The notes: generated by a model from the sequence alone, not told the origin. A stretch of DNA of 64,000 nt from Pseudomonadales bacterium (GCA_028223755.1 JAOIUY010000005.1:62001-126000); one strand, 5' to 3'. Positions 27,737-37,641 are shown, numbered from the stretch's first letter. Program-made: numbers and translations.

Positions 27737-28195
27737 ATGGCGAAATGCAGTGAATGTGGTGGAGACAACGCTAAAAAGTTGTCAGTGATCGAAAAATTAG
27801 GTTCAAGTAGTGGTACAGCAACAGGAACAGGCATTGGTGTAACGGGCGGAGGAATTGGAGTAGGAGCACACTCTACACGAACGAGGTCGAAGACGGATGC
27901 TGCAAGAGAATCAGAGTTTCACTCTACTGTCGACATAAAACATGGTGTTGTAGGGACCATCGGACCATGGGTCTCGGGCGCCGTACTACTCATCCTTTGG
28001 TACAACGGGGAGTTTTGGGCAGGTCTGATCGTAGGATTCGTTATGTTGTTCCTATCCTTTTTTATAGACACTTTCACCGAAAGCGGTCAGAGGGCGTCAG
28101 ACGAATGGATAAGTGCCTACAGAGAGGAAAAGAATACCTATGCAAAAACCTGGATGTGTTTAGACTGTGGTTATAAGTGGGTAGGAAAGAAATAA
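27737..28195 (+). CDS. Zinc-ribbon membrane protein
   Basis: A 152-residue protein starting at ATG 27737, with AGGGAGA 6 bases upstream. Cys4-x2-Cys7 at the N-terminus and Cys141-x2-Cys144 at the C-terminus form the halves of one or two zinc ribbons. Between them come a glycine-rich segment (GTATGTGIGVTGGGIGVGAH), then two adjacent hydrophobic helices (about 85-125). Both cysteine ends would then face the cytoplasm. The role is unknown. It is cargo of element A. Confidence 0.65.
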   Translation: MAKCSECGGDNAKKLSVIEKLGSSSGTATGTGIGVTGGGIGVGAHSTRTRSKTDAARESEFHSTVDIKHGVVGTIGPWVSGAVLLILWYNGEFWAGLIVGFVMLFLSFFIDTFTESGQRASDEWISAYREEKNTYAKTWMCLDCGYKWVGKK

Positions 28196-28262
28196 GGGTC
28201 TGTTCATAGACCCTTTCTAATTAATCGAAACTTCTTATTCATTTTCCGTGTGCGTGAAAACA

Positions 28263-28622
28263 TCAACAATTAAGGTCGCCAGTAACTGCGGCGCAACCAT
28301 AAACCTCTATCACACATGCCCTTCCAACAGTTTTGAGTGACTCTTTAATACAGAAGTCTGCCCGCTCAGTGATCGATAGATTTTTAATTCTCCTTGTGCA
28401 ACCGGATCCCATAATTTCACTTCGATCGTAATTAAGTGAACAGTAAGCAAACTCTGGATCTGCACGACAACTCCTTTCGATATTGGATGTCATAGTACTT
28501 TTGCAACTATCCATCGCAGAACGTTCATATTGCCTCTGCGCTGCCGCACGTTCCTCTTCGCTAGGACCACAACCACTCAAAAGAATTGTTGCCAGCAGCA
28601 CCAACCCAAACACTCTTTTCAT
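28263..28622 (-). CDS. Cysteine-rich small lipoprotein
   Basis: 119 residues. The N-terminus is a lipoprotein signal (KRVFGLVLLATILLSGC) with lipidated Cys18 followed by Gly-Pro-Ser. Eight further cysteines are spread over the mature part and the last residue is Cys, so several disulfides are likely in the periplasm. A charged helix (EEERAAAQRQYERSAMDS) follows the lipobox. No family is recognised. It is convergent with the zinc-ribbon gene in element A. Confidence 0.65.
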   Translation of the reverse strand: MKRVFGLVLLATILLSGCGPSEEERAAAQRQYERSAMDSCKSTMTSNIERSCRADPEFAYCSLNYDRSEIMGSGCTRRIKNLSITERADFCIKESLKTVGRACVIEVYGCAAVTGDLNC

Positions 28623-28803
28623 AAATCACCCCCTGATATTTAAAACCCCGTTACTGATAAACCGAGGTCCTTACAAAAATACGCCTAATGGCATGCTTTG
28701 TCTAATAATTTTTAGAGAAGGTATATCTGGAATCGGTCATATATACCTACCCCGCAGAGCGTATTAATGACGAATTTACATCGTATTACAGGAGAAAGTA
28801 TTT

Positions 28804-28860
28804 ATGGATCAAGAAGTTCTTCAAAATCAAAGGATATTTACTAATAAAACAAGAAAATGA
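28804..28860 (+). other. 18-codon mini-ORF with a strong ribosome binding site
   Basis: ATG 28804 is preceded by AGGAGA (28790-28795) at good spacing, and the frame closes after 18 codons. It could be a leader peptide or the truncated start of a lost gene; no evidence separates these. Confidence 0.3.
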
Positions 28861-29015
28861 TGCTTGGTACTTATGATTTTCAATAGACACGAATTTGTGA
28901 AACAAACTGTGAAAGTAGGATTTAAAAACTCAATAAAAACAACTAGTTACAAAAGTGTGAAACAATTTAATAATTTATAACCTATTGATTTTAAACGGTT
29001 TTTTTAGATCTGGTC

Positions 29016-29039
29016 ACTCCCACTCAATCGTCGCTGGCG
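29016..29039. other. Middle att repeat (copy of the guaA 3' end)
   Basis: 24 bases identical to 32059-32082 (start ACTCCCACTCAATCG), the last codons of guaA. It separates elements A and B. Confidence 0.88.
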
Positions 29040-29221
29040 ATTTATCGTCTTTTAAGTATATGATATTATTGATATATTTTTTTATTAGATAAAAGTTACC
29101 CGAGAGTTGTGCTAACTCTTTTATAACTGCCAAACATTAACTATCTGTAATCTAATTACCGCTAATAGTGTAGTGCTTTTGTATATATACATGTAGAGCA
29201 TAACATTACGAGCGAAATAAA

Positions 29222-29854
29222 ATGAATCTAAGAGAAACTTATCAAGAATTTTTCAGCAGAGAAGAGTTCACTCATCATATAACGGTCAAGCCATCAAGCT
29301 ATAACCGACTGACTATTCGACAGCCACTACGAACAATCGAATTCAAACTTAACAAAGCTTTTTTAAATGCTAGATTTGCGAAGAATAAGGCATTTAATGA
29401 TCAATTCAGTTTCTTTGTCTTTCCTCAGAGTAAGAATGCTGAGTTGCACTTCCATATCTTACTCAGATCGCCTTTGTATCGTATGCGGCATATCAATGAA
29501 GCATGCCCTCTCTGCTTCTTTAAAGAGAATGAGAAGCAGCAGAACCAATTTAATACTTGCCCATACTGTACAACCAATAAATTAAACATGCTATTTAAAA
29601 CACACCTACCACAACTTTACAGACAACATACTGATAACTCATCACCAATATGTATTACGACAATTGAAGAGGCTGAACATTCACTTGGAATCTACGCAAC
29701 GAGAGAGCAAAAGTTCAGCACTAATGATGAAAACGATTTCTTTACTGTGAAGCCAGAAAAAAATGAGTTACGAGTCAAACAAAAGCACAGAGTGTATTTA
29801 AATAATAAACAAATAAAAGAGAACATGAGTAATACTAGATTAATAGCCATCTAA
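29222..29854 (+). CDS. Possible HUH-type endonuclease with zinc ribbon
   Basis: A 210-residue protein. Residues 74-81 read ELHFHILL, a histidine-hydrophobic-histidine strand as in HUH replication initiators and relaxases. Two CxxC pairs (95/98 and 113/116) form a zinc ribbon inserted after it. Tyr159 in LGIYATREQK sits where rolling-circle Reps have the catalytic Tyr (YxxK/R). The N-terminal part (FTHHITVKP...RTIEFKLNKAFLNARF) is also like small Rep proteins. If right, this is a replication or transfer initiator of element B. The motifs are short and the assignment is tentative. Confidence 0.5.
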   Translation: MNLRETYQEFFSREEFTHHITVKPSSYNRLTIRQPLRTIEFKLNKAFLNARFAKNKAFNDQFSFFVFPQSKNAELHFHILLRSPLYRMRHINEACPLCFFKENEKQQNQFNTCPYCTTNKLNMLFKTHLPQLYRQHTDNSSPICITTIEEAEHSLGIYATREQKFSTNDENDFFTVKPEKNELRVKQKHRVYLNNKQIKENMSNTRLIAI

Positions 29855-29999
29855 TCTAGAAAAATATCGATTTAAATCACACGTTAACATTAACGGATGT
29901 ATTCGATTTCAAATAAATACTGTGGATACAGTGTGAGAGTGTGCCAGCTCCGAAGTAATTAACGATAAAAATAATTGTCTAGAAGAGAATAAATAAAAT

Positions 30000-30371
30000 A
30001 TGGTCAACTTCAGTAGAAACATAATAATAAATAGCAATATTATCGACGATAAAGCGATCACAAAAAATGTGATTAATTTAATTAGCCATGTCGATGAACA
30101 TAACTCAAGTAATATGTCTGAAGTTGAACAGTTGACTAGCCTTAAACACTTAACACGATCATTGATCGATACACTTGACTTAACTCTCACAAAAATATTA
30201 CAAGATGATATCGAAGCTATAAAAGACAAGTATAGAGTGAAAAAGCTAAAGAATTTATTAACGATAAAAAAAGAAATTAATAAAGAAATACCGAATAAAA
30301 ATAATGAATTTTCTGCGCTTGTAAAAGCCAACTCCGAAATGAATAAACTTAAGAGGGATCTAAATCAATGA
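30000..30371 (+). CDS. Helical hypothetical protein coupled to an RHH gene
   Basis: 123 residues, strongly helical and Lys/Asn/Ile-rich, with charged heptad-like stretches (KILQDDIEAIKDKYRVKKLKN, KANSEMNKLKRDLNQ) that suggest a coiled coil. No family is recognised. It overlaps the following RHH gene by four bases (ATGA), so they are translated from one mRNA. AT-rich like the rest of element B. Confidence 0.5.
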   Translation: MVNFSRNIIINSNIIDDKAITKNVINLISHVDEHNSSNMSEVEQLTSLKHLTRSLIDTLDLTLTKILQDDIEAIKDKYRVKKLKNLLTIKKEINKEIPNKNNEFSALVKANSEMNKLKRDLNQ

Positions 30372-30595
30372 AACAAAGAATATATTTAAGGAATCCACTG
30401 CACGTGCGAATCCCCGAAGCCATAGATGAAATGCTTAAGTCAATTCTTAAAGATGAAGAATTTAGGTGCCGACATAAGACCTACAGTAAGTCTGCATTAA
30501 TAAGAAAAGCTATTTTTGAGTTCTGCCATGATTACGAGAGTGATCGACTGATGACCCAGACAAAAGATGACTGTAGAGAAATATGCTTTAAATAA
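30368..30595 (+). CDS. Ribbon-helix-helix DNA-binding protein
   Basis: 75 residues. A strand (HVRIPEAI), a first helix (DEMLKSILKDEE) and a second helix (SKSALIRKAIFEFCHDYE) fit the ribbon-helix-helix fold. It probably regulates element B genes. It is the functional counterpart of the RHH protein in element A, although the two are only distantly similar. It overlaps the upstream gene by ATGA. Confidence 0.65.
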   Translation: MKQRIYLRNPLHVRIPEAIDEMLKSILKDEEFRCRHKTYSKSALIRKAIFEFCHDYESDRLMTQTKDDCREICFK

Positions 30596-30634
30596 TTAAG
30601 GCTTAAAGCAACGGATAAACCACTACCTGCCTTG

Positions 30635-31084
30635 TTATATCTTTGCTTTAACTGCCGTACCAGAAGCTACAACGAATAGCATCGATTTACCACCACCTGA
30701 CATCTCACTATAATCTATGTCCACTGCGATTACTGCGTTAGCGCCAATTGAGTGGGCTTCTTTCTTTAGTTCGCTCAACACTGCTATACGTGCATCCCTA
30801 AGAACGGTTTGAGTAGCTGAACTCCTTCCACCAACAATGTCTCGTACACCGGCAAATATATCTTTAAAGATATTCATTCCAAACACACATTCGGCTGTAA
30901 TTATTTCTAATCTTTCAATTATTTCATGGTTAAAAACAGATTCTGTAGTTAACACTACCTTGCTGACATCTTCAGCTAAAATAATTTTCGGTCCTTTCAT
31001 ACCGTCTCTGACTTGACCGCAATTTGCACATTCAACTTCTCTGTCAGTCATATTTCTATCGCAGGACTTGCATATGTAGCTCAT
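30635..31084 (-). CDS. YbjQ-like (heavy-metal-binding domain) protein with zinc ribbon
   Basis: 149 residues. The N-terminus is a zinc ribbon (Cys5, Cys8, Cys19, Cys22). The rest is a YbjQ/UPF0145 domain: [29 protein letters not shown] near its start, [19 protein letters not shown], and the signature [18 protein letters not shown]. YbjQ proteins form pentamers and their function is poorly known. A ribosome binding site (AGGAG) lies upstream. It is cargo of element B, transcribed leftward. Confidence 0.85.
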   Translation of the reverse strand: MSYICKSCDRNMTDREVECANCGQVRDGMKGPKIILAEDVSKVVLTTESVFNHEIIERLEIITAECVFGMNIFKDIFAGVRDIVGGRSSATQTVLRDARIAVLSELKKEAHSIGANAVIAVDIDYSEMSGGGKSMLFVVASGTAVKAKI

Positions 31085-31227
31085 CTGTTCATCTCCTTAG
31101 ATACTCGCTTACAGTAGGAATATTTTACGTTATCTTATACGGGGTCTGAGCAATATAGTAAAGACTGTTAAAAAAACTAATAGTTTTCTAACACTATTTT
31201 CGTGATCTGTAAGTCGTTGATTTTAAC

Positions 31228-31876
31228 TTAAGCAGCACCTGTCTTTTCGACGACCATTTCTGAACATGCTTTATGAACCGTCGCTACGCTTATATTTAAT
31301 TGAGATGCTATTTTTCTCATAGATTGCTTTCGATCTCTTAACGAACGTATTTTATACATCATTCTTTGATCAAGCTTAGATTTTCGACCGAACTTAGCTC
31401 CACCAGCAATTGCACGCTTAATACCGATCTGCTGACGCTCTTTACGCATATTGTTCTCAAGCTCAGCAAAGATGCCTGTCATGTAGAAGAAACTCTTGCC
31501 CATTGCAGTCTCAGTGTCTAAGCCTTGCTTATAAGAGAATAGATGAATACCCCTCTCATTCAACTCATTGAGAACAGATACAAGATTCGTCATATCTCTG
31601 CCTAATCGATCTACACTCCAAACAACAATCTTGTCAAAACGCTTTCGACTAGCATCAATTAGCATACGTGCCAGCTTTTCTTGCTCGCTCTTTAGCAGTG
31701 TCTAAGTCTGATGTTTTGAGTGACTTGCGATACGTTTTTTGCTCTTCGGCAATGTACATCCGAAACTGCCAAACTTTGCCGCTTTGTTTGACTCGAAACA
31801 CTTTAGCCATGCCATCTAGCACGTTATGACACTCAGTTGTTGTATTGCCTTTTGAGACTTTTTTAGCTCGAGCCAT
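31228..31876 (-). pseudogene. Broken chimeric recombinase: tyrosine-integrase N-terminus joined out of frame to a serine resolvase
   Basis: The first part (31876 to about 31690, 73 residues with stop at 31655) has VWQFRMYIAEEQKTYRKSL and KTSDLDTAKERARK, typical of the N-terminal arm-binding domain of phage tyrosine integrases. The second frame (31665-31228, 145 residues) is a serine resolvase with VVWSVDRLGRDMTNL, GIHLFSYKQGLDT, FFYMTGIFAELENNMRKERQ and a C-terminal helix-turn-helix (SMRKIASQLNISVATVHKA). The resolvase frame is open upstream of its Met and reads EKLARMLIDASRKRFD, but its first ~60 residues with the catalytic serine are missing. Neither recombinase can be active as it stands. 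It lies at the att site, where an integrase is expected. Confidence 0.72.
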
Positions 31877-31920
31877 AGCTGAAGATCCTTATGATGCGCA
31901 ATAATCAACAAGACTTACTC

Positions 31921-32006
31921 GAAAGTTACTTGTTGTCATAAAGAGTTTACAGCGCCTATAAGCGATTGCGCAAGAGTTGCGGCAAGAGTTACCCTAGAGT
32001 TACCCT
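31921..32006. repeat. Cluster of AGAGTT/AGTTACC short direct repeats at the right end of element B
   Basis: Imperfect copies: GAAAGTTACTTG (31921), AAGAGTTTAC (31941), AGAGTTGCGGCA (31973), AGAGTTACCCT (31985) and AGAGTTACCCT (31996). They lie between the recombinase remnant and the att repeat, and AGTTACC/AGAGTT occur again inside the left end. They are probable arm-type protein-binding sites. Confidence 0.65.
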
Positions 32007-32055
32007 AGATTAATTTTTATAAGTTATTGATTTTATTGTTATTTTTATAATGACT

Positions 32056-32082
32056 ACTACTCCCACTCAATCGTCGCTGGCG
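32056..32082. other. Right att repeat within the guaA 3' end
   Basis: The last guaA codons and stop (minus strand). 32059-32082 is repeated at 29016 and 32056-32071 at 25482. guaA 3' ends are a known insertion site for genomic islands in many bacteria. Confidence 0.85.
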
Positions 32083-33637
32083 GCTTACTCGAAACGTCAT
32101 AAGCTACTCGAGAAACATCTTCAATTTCATTAATAATACGGTTAGATACTTTTTCAAGTAACTCATAGGGCAAATGCGCCCAACGAGCCGTCATAAAATC
32201 AATCGTCTCAACCGCACGAAGAGCAATAACCCATTCGTAGCGGCGCGCATCACCGACAACACCAACAGACTTCACTGGCAAGAAAACCGCAAACGCCTGA
32301 CTGGTTTTTTGATACCAACCTGAGTTGTGCAACTCTTCAATAAAAATCGCATCTGCTTCACGTAAAATGTCGGCATACTCTTTTTTAACTTCACCAAGAA
32401 TACGCACACCTAAACCCGGTCCCGGAAACGGATGACGATAAACCATATCGTGTGGCAAGCCTAACTCAACACCAATTTTGCGCACTTCATCTTTAAATAA
32501 TTCACGCAGCGGCTCAACCAGCTTCAACGCCATATCATCAGGTAAACCACCAACATTATGATGCGACTTTATGACATGCGCTTTACCGGTTTTCGATGCA
32601 GCCGATTCAATAACATCAGGATAAATAGTACCCTGCGCTAGAAACTGTACATTTTCGATTTTTTGCGACTCTTCATCAAAGACTTCAATAAACGTATTAC
32701 CAATAACTTTGCGTTTTTTCTCTGGGTCACTCTCGCCTATTAAGCCATTTAAAAACTTATCTTGCGCGTTAGCACGAATAACTTTAACGCCCATATTATT
32801 GGCGAACATCTCCATCACCATATCGCCTTCGTTTTTGCGTAACAAACCATTATCAACAAAAACACAAGTCAGTTGATCACCAATGGCTTTATGCAACAAC
32901 GCAGCCACTACTGATGAATCAACACCACCCGATAAGCCGAGTAATACATGGCTACTACCAACCTGCTCACGTACACGAGCAATCTGATCATCAATAATTG
33001 CTGCTGGTGTCCACAATGGCTGACAAGCACAAATCTCTAATGCAAAGTGCTGAAATATACGCTCGCCTTGCAGTGTATGAGTCACTTCAGGGTGAAACTG
33101 GATACCGTAAAACTGTTTGTCTTTGTTGGCCATGCCAGCAATTGGACAAGAAGGTGTCGACGCCATTAATTCAAAACCCTCAGGCATTGCGACAACTTTA
33201 TCACCATGACTCATCCACACATCTAACAGTGATTCGCCGTCGTTACCGATATGGTCTTTAATATCACGCAGCAAGGCATTTTCGGATTCTACTTTAATCT
33301 GCGCATAGCCAAACTCGCGAATATCAGATGAAGCTACTTGACCACCTAACTGCCCCGCCATGGTTTGCATGCCATAGCAAATACCTAAAATAGGCAGGCC
33401 CATCTCAAATAAACCTTCTGGTGCACGAGGCGCATTATCGCCATCGGTTACCGATTCAGGTCCGCCTGAAAGAATAATACCGCGAGGGTTAAATTCTCGA
33501 ATCTCTTCTTCACTAATATCCCAAGCGCGAATCTCAGAGAACACACCAATTTCGCGAATTCGTCGTGCAATCAGCTGGGTATACTGTGAACCGAAATCGA
33601 GAATAAGAATACTTTGACTTTGAATATCTGAACTCAT
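32057..33637 (-). CDS. guaA: GMP synthase (glutamine-hydrolysing)
   Basis: Converts XMP to GMP with glutamine and ATP. The 526 residues comprise the glutamine amidotransferase domain, with the triad Cys87 (ILGICYGMQ), His182 and Glu184 (QFHPEV). The ATP-pyrophosphatase domain follows, with the P-loop LSGGVDSS at 235-242. The C-terminal dimerisation domain ends KPPATIEWE. The end of the gene is the att site of two integrative elements, and its coding sequence is intact. guaB lies upstream with a terminator between. Confidence 0.98.
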   Translation of the reverse strand: MSSDIQSQSILILDFGSQYTQLIARRIREIGVFSEIRAWDISEEEIREFNPRGIILSGGPESVTDGDNAPRAPEGLFEMGLPILGICYGMQTMAGQLGGQVASSDIREFGYAQIKVESENALLRDIKDHIGNDGESLLDVWMSHGDKVVAMPEGFELMASTPSCPIAGMANKDKQFYGIQFHPEVTHTLQGERIFQHFALEICACQPLWTPAAIIDDQIARVREQVGSSHVLLGLSGGVDSSVVAALLHKAIGDQLTCVFVDNGLLRKNEGDMVMEMFANNMGVKVIRANAQDKFLNGLIGESDPEKKRKVIGNTFIEVFDEESQKIENVQFLAQGTIYPDVIESAASKTGKAHVIKSHHNVGGLPDDMALKLVEPLRELFKDEVRKIGVELGLPHDMVYRHPFPGPGLGVRILGEVKKEYADILREADAIFIEELHNSGWYQKTSQAFAVFLPVKSVGVVGDARRYEWVIALRAVETIDFMTARWAHLPYELLEKVSNRIINEIEDVSRVAYDVSSKPPATIEWE

Positions 33638-33701
33638 GATGACCTAACACTTATTAATAAAAATAATATAAAGAATGGACTTAAGAATAAAAATAAAAAA
33701 C

Positions 33702-33718
33702 GGCGCAAACTGCGCCGC
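33702..33718 (-). terminator. Intrinsic terminator between guaB and guaA
   Basis: CGGCGCA and TGCGCCG form a 7-bp GC-rich stem with a 3-base loop. On the minus strand it is followed by a T-rich run and lies about 58 bases after the guaB stop. guaA transcription must pass it or start afresh in the 65 bases that remain. Confidence 0.85.
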
Positions 33719-33775
33719 TATTTACAACTGTTAGCTATGCTCCGCTAACATCAATTATCTGCATACAGCCAAAAG

Positions 33776-35278
<1,503 letters not shown>

Positions 35279-35410
35279 TTAATACCCGGCTCTCATTAAG
35301 CAATCATGTGTGTGATAGGTGCAGTAATTAATCGGCTAATACCGCCAAAGAACGATAGCCAGCCAGTATTACTGAGCCGAGCATTATAAAGCCGCAAAGC
35401 ACTCCGGTAA

Positions 35411-36904
35411 ATGGGAAAACTGGCATCAATGGCCTATGACGCATACAATTCCATCATGAGCTACCAACCTGCCGACATCGATCAAAACACCACCAACAAG
35501 CCTATTTTGAGTGTTTCTGAGCTCAATCAGCAGGCGCGAAGCTGTCTCGAAAGTCAATTTAGTGGTGTTCAAGTTGAAGGAGAGATATCTGGCCTTCTAA
35601 AGCATCGCTCAGGACACTGGTATTTCACCTTAAAAGACGATGAAGGTGAACTGCGCGCAGCCATGTTTAGCTTTAAAAATAAAGCCGTCCGTTTTAATCC
35701 AGAAGATGGCCAGCAGGTCGTTCTAACCGGCAAGCTTAGTCTCTATGCACCGCGCGGTAGCTATCAATTTATCGCTGAACACATGGCTCCCGCAGGTGCC
35801 GGACAGTTGCAGCGCGAGTTCGAAGCACTTAAGCGCGAGCTTGAAAAACAAGGCCTGTTCGACTCAGCGCACAAAAAACCACTACCTGAGCTTCCGAAAC
35901 AAGTCGCTATTATCACCTCACCTCAAGGCGCAGCGATTCGCGATATCCAAAGCACCTTCGCGCGACGCTTTTGCGGCATCCAACTAATAGTTATACCCGT
36001 TGCCGTGCAGGGAGATGGCGCAGCACAGGCGATTGCCAATGCTATTGATACCGCCAACCAATGGTCGAAAAATAACCAGAATATTGAAGAGGCGGAGCTA
36101 GTAAAGCCATCAGCGAAAACACAGCCACCAACGAAGATGAGCCTCTCCAATATCCGGCCTGACGCAATTATTGTGGGTCGCGGTGGCGGCTCTATTGAAG
36201 ATTTATGGGCATTTAACGAAGCGGTTGTTGCCCAAGCAATTTATCGCAGTGAATTACCGATAATTAGCGCCGTCGGTCATGAAAACGATACCACCATCGC
36301 TGATTTCGTCGCCGATATGCGCGCCGCGACACCGACTGCCGCGGCAGAATTGTTAAGTCCCGATCGCGATAGTCTGCTGCACCGAGTACAACATCTTGGT
36401 GCACGCTTGAATAGTCACATTAGCTATCAAATCAATCATGCTAAGTTGCAATTGCAATCGCTCGCTAAGCGGGTCAAACATCCGAGCTATCAATTAACTC
36501 AACATGCGCAGCGACTCGATCAACTTGATAGCGATATGCAACGTGCCCTCAACTATCGTCTACAGCGCAGTCGAGAGTTGATCCAGCAATTACAGCAGCG
36601 CCTTTACTTGGCCACTCCTGATAAGCTAATTCAAACCCGACATCAACAAACATTGCAGCTGCAAGATCGTATGTTGCGTAGCATGCGAAGCCAACTCAAT
36701 GAACGCCAACAACACTGGCGACGCATCGTAGAAACACTTAATGTCGTCAGCCCTCTTGCAACACTAAAGCGTGGCTACGCAATTGTCGAAGACGATGACG
36801 GTAATATTATTCGCTCACAACAGGCGGTTAACGTCGGAGATAGCGTTAATGCTCGACTCGGCGACGGCAGTATCGCCCTTACTATACAGAGCAAGAAAGC
36901 ATAA
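35411..36904 (+). CDS. xseA: Exodeoxyribonuclease VII large subunit
   Basis: Large subunit of exonuclease VII, which degrades single-stranded DNA. The 497-residue frame has the N-terminal OB fold (LSVSELNQQARSCLESQF, VQVEGEISGLLKHRSGHWYFTLKD). The catalytic core contains ITSPQGAAIRDI, IIVGRGGGSIEDLWAFNEAVVA and SAVGHENDTTIADFVAD, and a long coiled-coil region follows. The first 15 residues look non-conserved, so ATG 35456 is an alternative start. The small subunit xseB is not in this window. A terminator follows. Confidence 0.96.
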   Translation: MGKLASMAYDAYNSIMSYQPADIDQNTTNKPILSVSELNQQARSCLESQFSGVQVEGEISGLLKHRSGHWYFTLKDDEGELRAAMFSFKNKAVRFNPEDGQQVVLTGKLSLYAPRGSYQFIAEHMAPAGAGQLQREFEALKRELEKQGLFDSAHKKPLPELPKQVAIITSPQGAAIRDIQSTFARRFCGIQLIVIPVAVQGDGAAQAIANAIDTANQWSKNNQNIEEAELVKPSAKTQPPTKMSLSNIRPDAIIVGRGGGSIEDLWAFNEAVVAQAIYRSELPIISAVGHENDTTIADFVADMRAATPTAAAELLSPDRDSLLHRVQHLGARLNSHISYQINHAKLQLQSLAKRVKHPSYQLTQHAQRLDQLDSDMQRALNYRLQRSRELIQQLQQRLYLATPDKLIQTRHQQTLQLQDRMLRSMRSQLNERQQHWRRIVETLNVVSPLATLKRGYAIVEDDDGNIIRSQQAVNVGDSVNARLGDGSIALTIQSKKA

Positions 36905-36930
36905 AAAGACTATATAAGAAGCCTAAAACG

Positions 36931-36959
36931 AAAAAAGCCCCGTAAAACGGGGCTTTTTT
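36931..36959 (+). terminator. Intrinsic terminator after xseA
   Basis: A perfect 13-bp stem (AAAAAAGCCCCGT / ACGGGGCTTTTTT) with a 3-base loop, 27 bases past the xseA stop. With A- and T-tracts on both sides it can also end the convergent Crp-family gene. Confidence 0.93.
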
Positions 36960-36990
36960 ATTAGCGGATATCGTCTAATAAAAACAATCG

Positions 36991-37641
36991 TTAGTAATTA
37001 GCCGGTAAGCGACGGTGAATCACAATATGACGATTTTCAAAACTGATGTAACCACCAATGGTTAAGTCTTTTAGAATTCTTGCCACCATCTCACGCGAAG
37101 CACCTACTCGGTCAGCAATATCCTGTTGAGTTAACTTCTCCTCAACATAAAACTCATCGTTACGCTCAGTTGCCAAGCTATTAAGCACCTTAGTCACTCG
37201 ACCATAAACATCTTGCAAGGCCAAGCTTTTTACTTTTTCAGTCAATGCACGAACACGTCGCGTAATATTGCGAATCAATGTCTTTGCAATATTAGGATGC
37301 TGATCAAGCACCTGATTAAAGTCTTGCTTATAGATAATACAGAAATCAGCTTTTTCCATGGTGCGGACAGAAGCAGAGCGTCGATCATCATCTAATAGCG
37401 CCAGCTCACCAAAATAGTCGCCGCCGCCGAGGGTATTCATAATAAACTCTTTGCCGTTTTTATCACTGCAATAGACTTTCACCTTGCCCGACTCAATGAC
37501 ATAAAGAGAGTCAGCTACGTCGTTCTCATTGATAATCACGGTATTTTTGGGATAACTTCTGCGAATACTCGATTCCTCTAAAGCGGCCAATTCCGCATCG
37601 GATAGGCCAGAAAAAATTTCAACGCTTTTCAACACACTCAC
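36991..37641 (-). CDS. Crp/Fnr-family transcription regulator with intact cNMP pocket
   Basis: A 216-residue regulator. The N-terminal cyclic-nucleotide domain has FGEL (77-80), then Arg88-Ser89-Ala90 in DRRSASV, the phosphate-binding cassette of true cNMP-binding Crp proteins. It lacks Fnr cysteines. The dimer helix reads VRALTEKVKSLALQDVYGR, aligning Leu133-Thr134 with E. coli Crp Thr127-Ser128, which contact the adenine. The C-terminal helix-turn-helix is TQQDIADRVGASREMVARIL. The gene diverges from a cyclase-kinase operon 527 bases away, which suggests a functional link. The ligand is not certain. Confidence 0.88.
   Translation of the reverse strand: MSVLKSVEIFSGLSDAELAALEESSIRRSYPKNTVIINENDVADSLYVIESGKVKVYCSDKNGKEFIMNTLGGGDYFGELALLDDDRRSASVRTMEKADFCIIYKQDFNQVLDQHPNIAKTLIRNITRRVRALTEKVKSLALQDVYGRVTKVLNSLATERNDEFYVEEKLTQQDIADRVGASREMVARILKDLTIGGYISFENRHIVIHRRLPANY

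Larger units (their letters stand above)
25482..29039. mobile_element. Element A: small integrative element at the guaA 3' end
   Basis: About 3.5 kb bounded by direct copies of the guaA 3' end (25482-25497 and 29016-29039). Both ends carry short TGTGAAA-type repeats: left at 25541-25549, with an inverted copy at 25569-25577 and another near 25625; right at 28894-28903, 28907-28915 and 28954-28963. Both also carry ATAACCyATTGATT (25510 and 28977). The content is AT-rich and has no conserved flanking partner genes. Cargo: a PD-(D/E)XK-type nuclease, a ribbon-helix-helix protein with a small partner, a zinc-ribbon membrane protein and a Cys-rich lipoprotein. No recombinase gene is present, so any movement would need an integrase in trans. 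The arrangement is inferred from the repeats. Confidence 0.65.
28623..29221. other. Right end of element A and left end of element B
   Basis: No sizeable gene. It contains the TGTGAAA-type repeats of element A (28894-28963), the middle att copy (29016-29039), then AGTTACC (29094-29100) and an AGAGTT/AACTCT inverted repeat (29104-29120), which match the repeats at the far end of element B. A tiny 18-codon frame with an excellent AGGAGA site is at 28804-28860. Confidence 0.55.
29016..32082. mobile_element. Element B: small integrative element at the guaA 3' end
   Basis: About 3 kb bounded by 24-bp perfect direct repeats, the right one inside guaA. Both ends carry AGAGTT/AGTTACC-type short repeats (29094-29120 and 31921-32006), plausible integrase or excisionase arm sites. 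TATTGATTTTA stands about 25 bases inside the right edge, as it does at the right edge of element A. Cargo: a possible HUH endonuclease, a helical protein coupled to an RHH regulator, a YbjQ-like protein and a broken recombinase next to the right end. The recombinase position is where an integrase gene would be expected. guaA keeps its full coding sequence. Confidence 0.72.

Noticed and set aside
29909..30331. 140-codon minus-strand frame
   Set aside because: Phe/Leu/Ile-rich antisense of the plus-strand helical protein, which has operon structure with the RHH gene.
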